Shown: positions 35,181 to 47,128, counted from the stretch's first letter. The stretch: 64,000 bases of DNA from Trichoderma breve (GCF_028502605.1 NC_079232.1:7254001-7318000); one strand, 5' to 3'. Made by a program: numbers and translations. Notes: generated by a model not told the origin, from the sequence alone.

Positions 35181-36323
35181 GATCTTATTAGTCTCTATTC
35201 TTCGCTTATAAGCCACCGTCCGGAGTAATATGAAGAGCGCGCGCTTTATATGCAAAGTCTAGCTATAACTGATTTGCCTCCATGATGGTGGACATCTAGT
35301 TACAGAAAAGATATTCTGAATAATCGTATTTTATTTAAAAGAGATGAGCTCTATTTATGTTGGCTCTCGCTTAACTCGCCTCTGCTTAACTCGGCTCTAA
35401 GATGCCATTTTTTTTGGTTGATGTTTGTCTGACTTGGAAAAAGATTTCCGTGGCCGCGGAGATGCCTTTTCTTGCTTGTACGAGTCGTGCTTGATGAAAA
35501 AACAAATTAATAAGCAGAAAGCGTTATGGGCAATTTACTAAAGAGCGATCATTGGCATAAAACATGTAGATTTATAATTATAGAAAATGAAAATGACCGG
35601 ATGTCTCTCTTTTTGAGTGTGATGCGCAATACCCATTCTCTTAGTGCCAACGGGTGTATGTAGCTTACGTTTCTTTGCTCACGATTGACACACATCATGC
35701 ACATTGATGTGATGGCTGCGACTAGTATGTTTGTTGTGGTGAATGAAATCAGGCTGTGATTCAATTCATCTATTGCAGCATATTCCAACCAAAACGACAT
35801 CGACAAGAGAAATCGGCATGCCCTCCTTGAACATCGAGTATCCATGTACGTACTTCATCTTCAATTCATGAGCCTCCACTGCCGTCTTTGTACATTTCAC
35901 ATCTTTGCCGGCCTTGCAGTCATTAATCCCCGAACCTTTCATTCATGAGTCACACTATATACCTCCTCGAAACTCTCCATCTTCTTATCTATGGAAACAT
36001 TCTCTTCTACTTTTGCCATTGGTGGAACTGTAATTTGTTCTTTTCGTGCATGGAACTTTACGCCACTCCACCTTCGCGATGGAAGCTAAACACAGCCATG
36101 ATGATTCAGCCTCTCAAGCCTGGTTGACCTATTGTGTCGTACTCCCACAGTAGAAGCGCCATTGCTTGAGCAGCAATTAGGCTTCAAATATTTGGCACGG
36201 ATTAAGCCATCAAGGTGGAAGCACAGATATAGAACTGAAGGTCCATCTTCACCCCTCTCTTAATCTTTCTCCATCTGCTTCTCTTTCCCCAGCTTTTTAT
36301 ATCGCAAGTCCACCATCTTCGCA
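35068..36323. other. Intergenic region with an AT microsatellite
   Basis: 1.26 kb between the exporter start and the GARS gene start (divergent). It contains (AT)15 at 35147-35177. The minus-strand ORF at 35549-35845 is not supported. Confidence 0.5.
35147..35177. repeat. (AT)n microsatellite, about 15 units
   Basis: Uninterrupted alternating AT, 31 bp, 80 bp upstream of the exporter ATG on the minus strand, so it may also serve as its TATA region. Confidence 0.95.
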
Positions 36324-37802
36324 ATGAATGACGATATCCACAAACGTCGGATTCTCTTGATCGGTTCAGGAGGCAGAGAACATGCACTGGCATGGAAGCT
36401 ATCGCAGTCCGTATCTGTTGAACACGTCTTTGTGTTTCCTGGGAATGGAGGCACAGTTCAAACGGAAAGGATTTCCAACGTCGTCGACGAAAGCATAGTT
36501 TCGGAACGAGATTATCCAGCTTTAGTCACACTTGCATTGAAGCTCAACATTGGCTTGGTCGTTGTAGGCCCCGACAGCGCCGTCGTTGATGGTATTGAGG
36601 GATATTTTCGTCAGAGTATGTATGCAGTGTGAAATTGTTCACTTGGAGACGGCTCATATCGTGTCTTAGGTGGAATCCCATGCTTTGCTCCCTCGAAGGA
36701 AGCTGCAGAACTCGAAGGCTCCAAAACGTATGCCAAAGATTTTATGCGCAAGTATAACATTCCAACCGCAGGATACCAAACTTTTGACTTGAGTGTCGCC
36801 GCGGACCTCGAGATGGCCAAAGATTATGTACAAACCGTTTACCACGATGTCGTTATCAAGGCTAGCGGGCTGGTTGCAGGCAAGGGTGTTGTGCTTCCCT
36901 CTTCAAAGAAGGAAGCCTGCGAAGAGCTAGATTCATTTGCAAACGGCAAATTTGGCGATTTTGGACTGTCTGTTGTTGTCGAAGAGTACCTCGAGGGCGA
37001 CGAAATCAGTGTCTTGACATTCAGCGATGGCAAATCCTTCAAGTCACTGCCCCCAGGCCAGGATCACAAGAGAATCTTCAATGGTAACACGGGCCCTAAC
37101 ACGGGCGGAATGGGTGTTTATGCCCCAACGACATTTGTTACTGACGCAATGATGTCCACCATTGAAGAGACGATCCTGAAGCCTACCTTTGATGGTTTAC
37201 GAGCTGAAGGTGAGTGATTCCAGTATTTCATATCATTTGTTCAATATTCACTTTTTGGAGCTATCTATCTTACTCGTAGTATTCTAGGCCGAACCTTTCG
37301 AGGCCTACTCTTCACGGGAATCATGATAACACGATCTGGCCCAAAGGTTCTAGAATACAATGTTCGATTCGGGGATCCAGAAACACAGACTATGATGCTA
37401 CTGCTCTCACAAGATACGGATTTGGCCGCAGTGCTATTGGCATGCACTCAAGGAATTCTTAAAGATGCCCAATTAGGCGTTCGCTCTGGTTACGCTTGCA
37501 ATGTCGTGATATCTTCCGCGGGATATCCCGGACCATATTCAACAGGCAAACCTATCCGACTTGATCCAATTTTTTCACCGGACATCCACATCTTTCATGC
37601 GGGTACGAAACTGATAGGAAATGTCCTACACACTGCTGGTGGTAGAGTTTTCTCGGCTGCTGCGTACGGCGACTCGCTGGAGGATGTAGTCAAGCGTGCG
37701 TACCAAGATGTGGAGGCCATAGACTTCGAAGGGATGCATTTCCGAACCGATATTGCCAGCCGGTATGCTATCTGCCAGATGCAAAACCTGTATCATTACT
37801 AA
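36324..37802 (+). CDS. Stand-alone phosphoribosylamine-glycine ligase (GARS), no AIRS domain
   Basis: Exons are 36324-36615, 36670-37209 and 37288-37802, total 1347 nt, 448 residues, in frame. GARS forms glycinamide ribonucleotide from phosphoribosylamine, glycine and ATP, the second step of purine synthesis. Conserved parts: RRILLIGSGGREHALAWKL, FPGNGG, GPDSAVVDGI, the ATP-grasp run KASGLVAGKGVV, EEYLEGDEISVL, GQDHKRIFNGNTGPNTGGMG and VLEYNVRFGDPETQ. The last form is typical of the fungal bifunctional ADE5,7-type protein, but the chain stops at the end of the GARS half and no AIR synthetase follows. It is probably a paralogue of the housekeeping enzyme. Active-site motifs look intact, so an altered substrate or accessory role is possible. 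Confidence 0.88.
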
Positions 37803-38002
37803 CTTTAATGAGTAGTTGCATGACGAAGCGTGATGCTCTTTGCGAGCCACCACTTATGTGTTGTTATGCCCTTTATATCGATTTTTACTTCTAAGCTATA
37901 TATGTGGGGTATTAGGCTATTAAAGCTTGCTTTGTAAGAAGCTATGCCTTGCCAATGGATCAGTAGAGTGAATCGCTTGGTAGTTCTTTGTTTTCAGGCT
38001 CC

Positions 38003-39416
38003 TTAGCCTTGAGTTCCTTCAACTTGGCAAGAGTTTACCTCGTCTTCAATGGATTTGTAAAATTCTGCGAGGCCGTTCTGAGGTTTCCACCCAATCTCAC
38101 GGCTTTTAATAGCTGAGATGCGAGCACTGAGTAATTGTATCAGTCATATGATCAATAACCTTGAAATTTTCTTCTCACTTACTTGCTGCCCCAAACTACC
38201 TCAATCATGTTGAGATCTTTCAGATGGGGAATTGCGAGCGCCTCTGAAAAGGCCTCCAAAGTGATCTCTTTTGTCTCTTTCGATGGAAACAAGCTCTGAG
38301 AATATCCTACCTCACCTATTTTGTTAGAAATATCTAGCCATGAGATCTCGCCATTTTCAAGAAAATAGTAGCCGCTTTTTCCAGAGTCAATGGATTGCCC
38401 TTCGAGATATCTCTTTAACACAAGTGAGTAGAATGCAGCGACATCAGAGATATGGGCGACTGTCCAAAGCTAAGAACAGATGCCGAGTTAGCTCTCCCCA
38501 CCAAAATTTTCTGCTGTCTGTGTGAACTTACACCTTCGCCTTTATCTAAAACAACAGCTTGCTGCTTCTTCAAAGAAATTTCAACAAGCGCAGGAATTTG
38601 AATTGATCTTTGGTTGCATATTCCATTTCCCTGACCATCTAGTGTGATGAGCAATATGTTAGCCAAAGTAGACTCGTGTAGACATTGAATATCTAAGCCA
38701 TCGGTAAACATACAAATCAGCGGTGGATTTATGATAATAGTTTTGACACCAAACTGTTCACCAGCTTCGATAATTGTAACATCAACTTTCCTAGACGGCC
38801 AGGTGTCGGCGTTATTCTTCTCCCAGGTGTAGTTATCACCTTTGTCGGTTCTAATGGTGATGTTCTTGAGCTCACTGTGCGTGATAGGATGATCTCCAAA
38901 GTTTGATGTACCAGAGGTCTAGCTACCTTTAGATTCGCACAATCATTCCTCAAAGATGAAGTACTTACATGGATATAAAATACATCTTGCGCTGTGGCCT
39001 GTTTTCGGATCCCCAGTCCCTCCACCAAAGCCAAGCAGGACGGCACATCAAGAGAACTCGCGCAGCTGACAACAACTACGGCATAATATTGTCAATTAGC
39101 AGAAAGTTATACAGAGATCTATCAGTATATAAATTTGTTCCACTCACCCTGATGCTCTGATGCGACTCTCTTTATTGTTTCGAGATCATGTAAGCCATTG
39201 AAGTAAATTGGATGAACACCCATTTTTTTAAGCGCATCAAAATTCGCTTCAGATCGGACAAGTGCGGAAAGAGAGATTGTGCTTCCAAAACCATCCACTA
39301 ATGTCTGTAACACACTACCACCGCTGCTTATACTCAGAATGTGTATTTGGACGAATTGTACAAGATACTCACATATATCCTGATGCTGCAGTTACTAGAA
39401 CTTTCACCTGTGACAT
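38003..39416 (-). CDS. NAD(P)-binding epimerase/reductase-like protein (seven exons)
   Basis: Exons are 39416-39373, 39314-39148, 39075-38969, 38918-38714, 38638-38532, 38469-38183 and 38126-38003, total 1041 nt, 346 residues, all junctions in frame. The N-terminus VKVLVTAASGYI is a shortened form of the TGxxGxxG Rossmann loop. Later family marks are LWTVAHISDVA and IINPPLIYGQG. These match the extended SDR group (NAD-dependent epimerase/dehydratase, NmrA-like) in fungi. The catalytic YxxxK is not evident where expected, so it may be a binding or non-classical member. It is convergent with the GARS gene, 200 bp apart. Seven exons in 1.4 kb is intron-dense for this window. Confidence 0.8.
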
Positions 39417-40828
39417 TTTGAGTGTTTTATATGGCTTGCTTTGGCAAAGAAAAAGATATGTTTTCGATCAGAGGTCGAAGAATTGCACATGTACCGTATA
39501 GATACGACAGAGACCTATCCCATGTGTCTTCTATTTTATACAACAGAACATTGATTACCTAGAGGCTAGATATAGAACATATAATCGATGGCTTATAAGC
39601 GTGTGACATCACATAAGTGCATCCGTGCGCTTTCCCGGCCGAACGGAAGTTGAGCGCTTCTCGTCCTGGCTTATGTTCAAGGCTCACTAATCTGGCTCTT
39701 ATTTCTAAGCAGCGCACAGATTTGATCTTTTTCGCCGACAACATATTCGGAGTTAAACATACCCACGACTATCAAGCAGTGAGGGATGGGAGTTGCGCAG
39801 GTTTGCAAGGGTTAGCTACACAAAGTCCTGTCATGACTCTAGTTAATAACCGCTACAAGAACTGTGAGGCATAAAGGAATGCGTAAAATCGCATATTTGT
39901 TTATTTTTACAAATGCGCATATAAGCTTTTTGAGTCTATTGATAAAATGTGTGTCTATTACCATTGCATTTACTGGGTCACATTAGCGCATTTACCGACA
40001 TTGAGATTTTTCCTTTGGTGTTCTCCTGCCGACAACAGGCTCATATTTTCCTAAAAGCAAAGTACAGTTCGTTGGTAGAGGTACGCAACCAAATTGTATA
40101 GCCGCAACTCTCGTCAGCACGATTAGTGTCTGTGGAGATGGGTAAACTAGAGTCTAGTTGTGAAAATACGGTGAGCCATTTAGATGCAACTGTAACATCA
40201 ATTGTCCAATTACACTGGCTCTATACAATATTAGATGCTCGCACAAGCCAGCGCTATGACATGGACATCAGCCTCAGACCCGCTGACAGACAATCAATTG
40301 GAAGAGAAGAGGCGGTGTTATAAGCCTTGTCAGCCAGCTCCACAACAAAACAACAGAAGAAAATTGCCCGATACAGTAAGTGGGTACCAAAATGCGCCAG
40401 AAAATGCTCCGTAGATACGACGGAAAGCTTCCAGGACACTTCAGAGGTTATCCCCCTCAGATTGAGACTCTCTCTAAAGAAGTGTAACAGACAAAAGTGC
40501 CACTGTTCATGCTTGCTTTTTCATACTCACTTGATATCTGATGTTTTACGAGGTATAGCACGCGAATTGAGCTGCATCTAAGGACTTGGCACCTTGTTCT
40601 TCCAACCTATGGCTTTATACTCAGTTCAAAGAGTACAGATCTTCCCTTATATCCAGATATTGTTAACCAGAATAATTATATCAAGTATCAATGGGATGTA
40701 TGCTACTATTGTATACAATATCAAGTTAAAGGGGGGGAAGAAAGTATTCCTTGCTTCACTGCATCGAAGGAAGTTCTCCAACCCATCGTTTGGCTTGACA
40801 GCCTTATCACAATGTCAGATCTTCCAAA
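39417..40828. other. Intergenic region
   Basis: 1.4 kb, AT-rich, with several small ORFs that start at non-ATG codons or show no domain. No gene supported. Confidence 0.45.
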
Positions 40829-41220
40829 CTATTTATTAAGCCACAGCGCAAACCAAAGGCTGCCACCCATTCCAAGCTCATAGAGGACCATACCCGGCAT
40901 GCCTGTCGAAAAAAAGCTCAACGCCCCTATCGCACGATTGAGTATACTAATTCCCATTATGCCTCGATTATTCTGATAGGCGGCGTAGAGAAATGTTGAG
41001 CCTAGACTTGTGCATAGGATGCTACAATAATGTTAGACTTCTGGAGATTGATGAATTATGTCTTCTATACTCACCCCAATGTAACAATTACTTGTTTTGG
41101 CGTATTGTTCATCATAGGATGTTGAAGCGCTCTCTCGGTGAATAGCATCATGTATAGCCCATTCCCGAGTAGGATAGCGCCGTGGCCAAAAAACAAGACA
41201 TTTGCGAGATTCAACTCCAT
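40829..41220 (-). CDS. Small integral membrane protein, 112 residues (two exons)
   Basis: Exons are 41220-41075 and 41021-40829, joined by a GTGAGT...TTGTAG intron of 53 bp with a CTAAC branch site. Total 339 nt, 112 residues. Three or four hydrophobic helices are clear: about residues 5-26 (NVLFFGHGAILLGNGLYMML), 44-64 (VIVTLGILCTSLGSTFLYAA), 72-95, and a short C-terminal one (GSLWFALWL). Between the helices lies a charged loop with TERALQHPMMNNTPKQ. I do not recognise the family. Similar small four-helix proteins occur beside fungal metabolite genes. Its position near the epimerase-like and GARS genes may be functional or chance. Confidence 0.7.
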
Positions 41221-41676
41221 GATATTAATTTGACTTCAATTATGAATTGCGAATCGATAGTAGCGTTCGCCAGAGAGTATGTTACGGGAGAAGAGATTTA
41301 TAGTTCTTCTTCTGTAGTGTGTAATTCGATTGCCCTAGTCCGTGGTCTCATGCGGCGGGGTCATCGCGTTACTGCCAATGTAAAAACACATACTAGATCT
41401 AGTAATTTATAATGCTCTCAAAGAGTGGAACTTGGCAGGTATACGACCGGGTTTACCTAGTGTCAACCGTGCCTAGACTTGGCTTACCAAAGTCCACTAT
41501 TACAAAAAGTCCAATGATTCAAATATACTGAGATGGATACCAATCAAGTTCTATATTATAGCATACTCGTATACTTTGTAGTAACTAGACCACCCTGATA
41601 TTTTGCCTCTTCTATCAACAGGAGGCTGTCAAGGGATATGCCTTGGCCGTCAAACCTCACAAGCACTGCACGCAAA
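41221..41676. other. Intergenic region
   Basis: 456 bp upstream of the membrane protein and downstream of the regulator. No supported feature. Confidence 0.45.
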
Positions 41677-43429
41677 TTACGCACCTCGTCGCACACACAA
41701 ACAGTCCGCCCAAAGACTTTTAGCCCAACGTTCGCAAGCTGGTTCTAGCCACACTGTTGCTCTCAACGAGCTGTTCAGCTGGGCTCCTCGTGTAATATGA
41801 AGAGCTTTGCATATCGCCCATGAGCCTTTCACGAATTTCCACTTATCCTCCCTTTGGGCAGCAGCTGCATAGCCAACGAATAAGATCCACAGACGCCATA
41901 TCAGCCTGTCGTACTGTGAATCCTCGGATACTTCATCACACTTGTCTAAGGCATTTCTTAATCGAGTAGTTAGCTCAGAAAAGACTGGTGAGCCGCTTGG
42001 AAGTTTCCGTAACAATAAGTAGAGATACAAATGGGCAGCCACTTTGAGTGCGGCGCCTTCATTCGATAATCTGTGAATCTTCTGAGAATGCGAGGTCTCA
42101 TTAAGCATAAGCAGATCGTATTCAATGTTATAGATCTGTATGCTTGTTGTCTGAAGATCAGAAGGGCAATCAGAGGACACATGATGAAGTGACCGTAATA
42201 TACAGGCTATTTCTGGACTTATGCCAGCAATAATTCGCAAGGACGAAGATTCGGCCGTGGTTGCACTGTTCTCTAAAGGCACATCATAGAGACGAGAAAA
42301 CCGCGGTTGGAGGTTCCAAATATTTGAGTAGCAAAAGTCACACCTATATGCAGTGAGTGTCTGGATTGAAAATGAACTGACAACGAACATCGTCTAACTT
42401 ACCAAGTCGCTATTTGCGCATGTATTCCTTTGATGTTTTGTATCCCTCCTCGCTTTTTCACTATTCGCTCTAGTCCTTCCATGTGTACTTTGGACATTTC
42501 AAAGTTGCCACATATTCCCTTGATAAAAGAAAAACAGAGATTTCAGCAAAACTCAAGAATTTTCGGGAGGGTAACGCACCTCTCTGGAAGCAACTAATGC
42601 CACTGCTGAGATTGTTGAATCTCGTATCACTTCTTCCTGGAGCTCTGTATTTATAAATTTAAAACTAGCGCCGCCGTGGTACAGGCTCAAGCTGGAGTCG
42701 GACACGCCAAGTTTCACATCGTAATCTGCAGATACGATGTACAGAATTGAATGAAACCACGCCAAGTCGGGTGTAGAGCGAAGGAAACAATCTCGTGGGA
42801 AGTTGAGCATAGGAGAATTCATGGAGAAAACTTGGTGATCTGTATTCAGTTACAACTTGGCGTATCAGCGCATGTAAGGGGTATGGAGCTAAGTTAAGAT
42901 TGCCTTGGGATTTGGAAGCATAGTAGATGTACGAGGCTGAGAAATAAAGGTGAATTTTAGCTTACAGTAGAGGATTAATGAGTCGCTCATAGGGTTCAGA
43001 TTCGGCGCAAATGAGTCAAACGGATCAAGTCGCCCACCGATCATTGCAGGCAAATCATATTGAATATTGTCCTGAGATGAAAAATAAGCATAAATCTGGT
43101 TATATAGGCATAGAGGATCGCTGTCAAACATTTGCATCGACGGCATGCTGTTTTTGCCACTTTTTGCTTCTCCGCTTTGTCTGTTTAACATGCTTCTGAG
43201 TCGGATTTAATCGGTATCTTCCCGTGTAATGTTTCAAGTCTTTAGGTGTGTGGTTGCTCTCAGTCCGTCCGTTATATACCGACAATGGATAACGTTGTTT
43301 GTATATATGGTGTTTTAATGCGTGAGAGCGGACGATTGTCTCGTTGTCGCGCCACTCAGGCCCTGGCTGGCCTTCAATGGGCGCAGTGAATTGGATTGGC
43401 TTCATCTGCTTTTCATGGTTGTCTTCCAT
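41677..43429 (-). pseudogene. Fungal_trans_2-type regulator lacking a zinc cluster; N-terminal part out of frame
   Basis: The downstream model has exons 43191-42966, 42839-42580, 42518-42403 and 42343-41677, total 1269 nt, 422 residues, in frame. It shows DUF3468/Fungal_trans_2 features (DPFDSFAPNLNP, FLRSTPDLAWFHSIL, GGIQNIKGIHAQIATW, LWILFVGYAA). A separate ORF upstream, 43429 to about 43127, encodes the usual start of such proteins (IQFTAPIEGQPGPEW, then IVRSHALKHHIYKQR and a basic tail KRRSKKWQKQ). The frames overlap at about 43130-43190 and differ by one base, near the A5 and A5 runs there. Either one extra base breaks the gene or translation starts at 43191. No zinc cluster in either part. 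Confidence 0.6.
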
Positions 43430-44469
43430 TTTGTTTGAGGTTTCTTATAAATAATGTTCGCCGTTCATTACTGGTCGGATTGATGGGAATAATTGCACAA
43501 GCAAGGGGTGGATGGGAGTGGATGGTTCTTACCTTCATACGCTGGCTCGCCTTCATTGACGGAGAATCTTTCCGCCGCTGGGGTCATCCGAACCAGGAAA
43601 GGCACAAACCTCAGAAATTAGTACAGTTGAGATATCAGTCAGAGCATAGCTACCTAATACGCTCAAGTTGCGAGCTATGGGATGTTCAACAACACCTGTT
43701 GGGCTGATATTGACCAAGGCAAAGAGCATGATGGTCTTGAATGCAAATGAGATGTGTTTCACAGGGGTGGCGTTCCAAGGATGGGACAAGGGCAATTCAT
43801 CATCTCCTCCTTTGGCTTGTACGAATATTAACTCAATTCGTCAATTGTTCATTTTACCACGATAACCTTCCGAGACTATACTACTGAGTAAGAGATGCCG
43901 AAGGTGAAGTTAGAGCTGTTACTTTATGTGCATTGATCATCTTTCGTAGTAGAGAGGCAGGCTCAGGCTCATCATAACCATCATCTTTGGATGGTGTAGG
44001 GTGGGTATGCGGGAGTCTGCGCCCGCGTACTAGCAGCTGACAGAGGATCAAATTGACGCTCCATGGGATGCAGCATTTGTTGCAGGAGTAGGATTAATTG
44101 ACTTTTATATCTCCGTAAAGCTATTCGAATCATCTTATGCCAATGGATATCATTGCATTTAGAATTGTCCGCAAGATCACACAGTCTAGCGCTTCCTGGT
44201 TCTTATGCACCGTATGTTGCATCCATGTACTTGGAGACTCCGTGGTACTATAACAGCGTTATAGCGCGCGATAGCATCAACACTATTGGGTCAAGTGCGT
44301 CACATTGCTTAGGGAGGTTACGGTTACCAATTTGTTTACCCCACTCGCGTAGATCGCCTATTCAGCTACAAGAATCGAGATTGCTGATTGTGTGCCGTGA
44401 TCGATCAACTTAACACTTTTGCATCGATGGAATTATTGTCACAAGGAAGCTCTATCTACTGTTGATCCA
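43430..44469. other. Intergenic region, divergent
   Basis: 1.04 kb between the regulator and the HET gene. A minus-strand open frame near 43600-43860 reads like protein for about 65 codons but has a stop directly after its only ATG. No gene is called. Confidence 0.4.
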
Positions 44470-46294
44470 ATGAGGCTGCTCCACGCCAGCAAATGGCACA
44501 TGGCCGACTTCATCTCGGACGATGCAACCCCACGATATGCCATCCTCTCGCACACCTGGGGACTCGACGAGGTTACGTATCACGCCTGGAAGAACCTGTC
44601 CATCTCCGACATCAAACTCAAAGCTGGAAGCGCCAAGATCATGGCGTGTCGCGAGCAAGCTGTCCGAGACGGGCTGGAATGGGTTTGGGTCGATACGTAT
44701 GTTCCCCTACGCACATTGTCTTGCCACAGAAAAACGAATATATACAAAATCTTACTGTTCTTACAGATGTTGCATCGACAAGTCAAGCAGTGCCGAGCTC
44801 ACTGAGGCGATAAACTCCATGTTTCGCTGGTATACAAATGCCGATGTGTGCTATGTTCTGCTTTCCGATGTAGAGGCAACGTCGGATCATGCCGTACTGG
44901 AAGAGCGCATGGCAAAAAGCCGTTGGTTCACTCGCGGATGGACTCTGCAAGAGCTGCTCGCACCACCACCAGAGAAGCTCATCTTCTATTCCAGTCAGTG
45001 GACCAGGCTCGGCTCCAAAACGGATTTCGTCGACATTGTTTCATCCATCACCAGGATAAACAAACAATATTTACAGGGTCAAGACTTGAGACATGCGAGC
45101 GTGGCGCAGAAAATGTCATGGGCAGCACTGCGTCAGACCTCGCGACTAGAAGATGTTGCTTATTGCCTCTTGGGATTGTTTGACATCAACATGCCCATGA
45201 TCTACGGCGAAGGCGATAGGGCATTCATTAGACTCCAAGAAGCCATCATGACCTCAACCCCAGACGATCACAGTCTGTTTGCGTGGGGGCCAATCCTCGA
45301 CGAGGCGGATATCGCGTCCAAGGTTACAAACTACTCGGAAGTTCACCAAAAGGAGCCCCCACGACCAGACTCGACCACATGTGAGCTGGAGTTATTCGGC
45401 TTGCTCGCCGCGTCCCCGAAAGACTTTGAGCACTCGGGCGATATTATTGTGTCACGAGAGGCGGCTCGATTCTACAAGAGCCCAGACAATCCAAACGTGC
45501 CCACGAAGATTGGCCGCGACGCATTTCGCCTCGATCTGCCAATGTGGCAGCAAACGATTCATGCATTGTATCACTGGAAGGGACCGGATATAGCCCAAAC
45601 TCGAATCCTCGACTACGCTGCTTTATTGTGCCATTTTGAAGATGACCCTTCATCGTCAAGCTCAGTAATTCTCCCACTATTGTCAAACGGCGGCTGGACA
45701 GTGAGTCGCCCTCGCACCCTGTGCTACCGACGCAGGCAGGGCATCATATTTTCATCAGTGTCAAAGAAGAAGACTATCTCTATTGCTCCTGAAATGAAAA
45801 TTAATTTCCGCAGTGGAGATGTCATCTTCCGTCGAATGGTATGCAGCAGTCCAATCCAGAATATAGGTTACAATATGGCAGGCGGCAGTTGGTACGATTT
45901 GGACGGCGCCATCGGCTTCTTGTCTTCGTCTAGTCCCCAACACAGAGATGGAAGAATGCTTACGCTGAATTACAAACTGTCAGATAAGGATGACAGAGGA
46001 ATGGCTGTTGTCTTCCATCGTTTGCCGACTGATGACCAGATGTTCATAGAAGTCATACCAGTCAATTTCTCTGGCAAAGAAATCGAGAGTGGTGATATGA
46101 CATGGTATTCGTCTACGACACTGAATCAAGCGACTCCCACGTTTACTCGTTCCATGGCTCTTCCTTCCGATGAGTGGCATGTGCAGAGAAGTCCAATGCC
46201 CGATGTGTACCTGCGCTCTGAGAGAGTCTCAATAGATGGAAGTGATGGCTTTGTCGATGTCCTGGATCTTTTAGTTGGGTTTAACCTAGACTAG
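44470..46294 (+). CDS. HET-domain (heterokaryon incompatibility) protein
   Basis: Exons are 44470-44696 and 44767-46294, total 1755 nt, 584 residues, in frame. The HET domain fills the N-terminal third: MRLLHASKW, YAILSHTWGLDEVTY, then WVWVDTCCIDKSSSAEL across the intron, AINSMFRWYTNADVCYVLLSD, and SRWFTRGWTLQELLAP. A typical C-terminal extension follows: LRQTSRLEDVAYCLLGLFDINMPMIYGEG, then a part with no recognised domain. This subtype (HET with the LEDVAYCLLGLF segment) is very common in Sordariomycetes and is thought to control non-self recognition after hyphal fusion. No repeat domain is seen at the C-terminus. The gene looks complete. Confidence 0.88.
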
Positions 46295-47128
46295 GTAGTC
46301 TTGAAATTATCTTAATGCCAATTGAGCGGAATTTACGGAGTACCGGGTTCTCTTTGCCCATCCGGTAACAATTCTTTGCACATCTCCCGAATCCCGATCT
46401 TTTGTCACATCCCGCGGTAACTTTGGCTAAACAATTTATTATAGTTACCACTTATGTATAAACTCTGTATCCGTTATGATTGTGGCCTGATGTTGTTTCA
46501 CATTTGCTCATCTCCACCGGGCGCCAAGCTCGCTCACCAAATGATGCCCGTATCCCCGAAACTGGTAATTCGCCGCGTCCATTACTCCGTACAAACCGAG
46601 AACAACACCAAGCAACCAGACTCATATCATCTATCATTTACCCCCTTACAGTGAAACAATAACCGCCGGTTTGATCCAGTTTCCAATTAACAATGACAGC
46701 CCCCTCAAAACCCGTGTTTGTTCATATCCACCCGTTTACTCGCTTACAGCGACAGGGAATACCCCAGAAGCTTCAAGGAGGCGGCTCCGTAACAGCACCT
46801 GAAACGCCAGACATAGCCTGCCTCGGTGCTAGTATAGCGAGTCCCTGAGCATATCCCCAGTTCTCGGTTTCATTTCAACCGCGGGACCGAATATATAAAT
46901 CCTCACTTATTGCACAGTTGACGATATTTTTTTCGACAGTCTGAGACATTCCATTCCAATACAACATCATTTACTTTTAATATTCACATAGCAATAACGT
47001 CTGGTACGGCATTGCTACTTTCTTTTCTTGTACTTGCACACCAAAATCACTTTTTCGCTTTCATTCTTTGAACCTGCACAACCGCAATTCTCCTCAACAC
47101 AAATCTTTGTCATTCAACTATATTCACA
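46295..47128. other. Intergenic region with two TACGGAGTA motifs and a TATA box
   Basis: 834 bp between the HET gene and the small secreted protein. It contains TACGGAGTA at 46334-46342 and its reverse complement at 46583-46591, and TATAAA at 46894-46899, about 230 bp upstream of the next ATG. Confidence 0.5.

Noticed and set aside
35549..35845. 98-codon minus-strand ORF with an ATG start
   Set aside because: Composition follows local AT-rich DNA and there is no recognisable motif.
37803..38002. A lost AIR synthetase domain after the GARS gene
   Set aside because: Only 200 bp separate the stop from the next gene's last exon, and no AIRS-like codons are visible in any frame.
43553..43860. 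Minus-strand open frame reading like protein (KHISFAFKTIMLFALVNISPTGVVEH)
   Set aside because: A stop follows directly after its only ATG, there is no splice model that gives a start, and no family is recognised.
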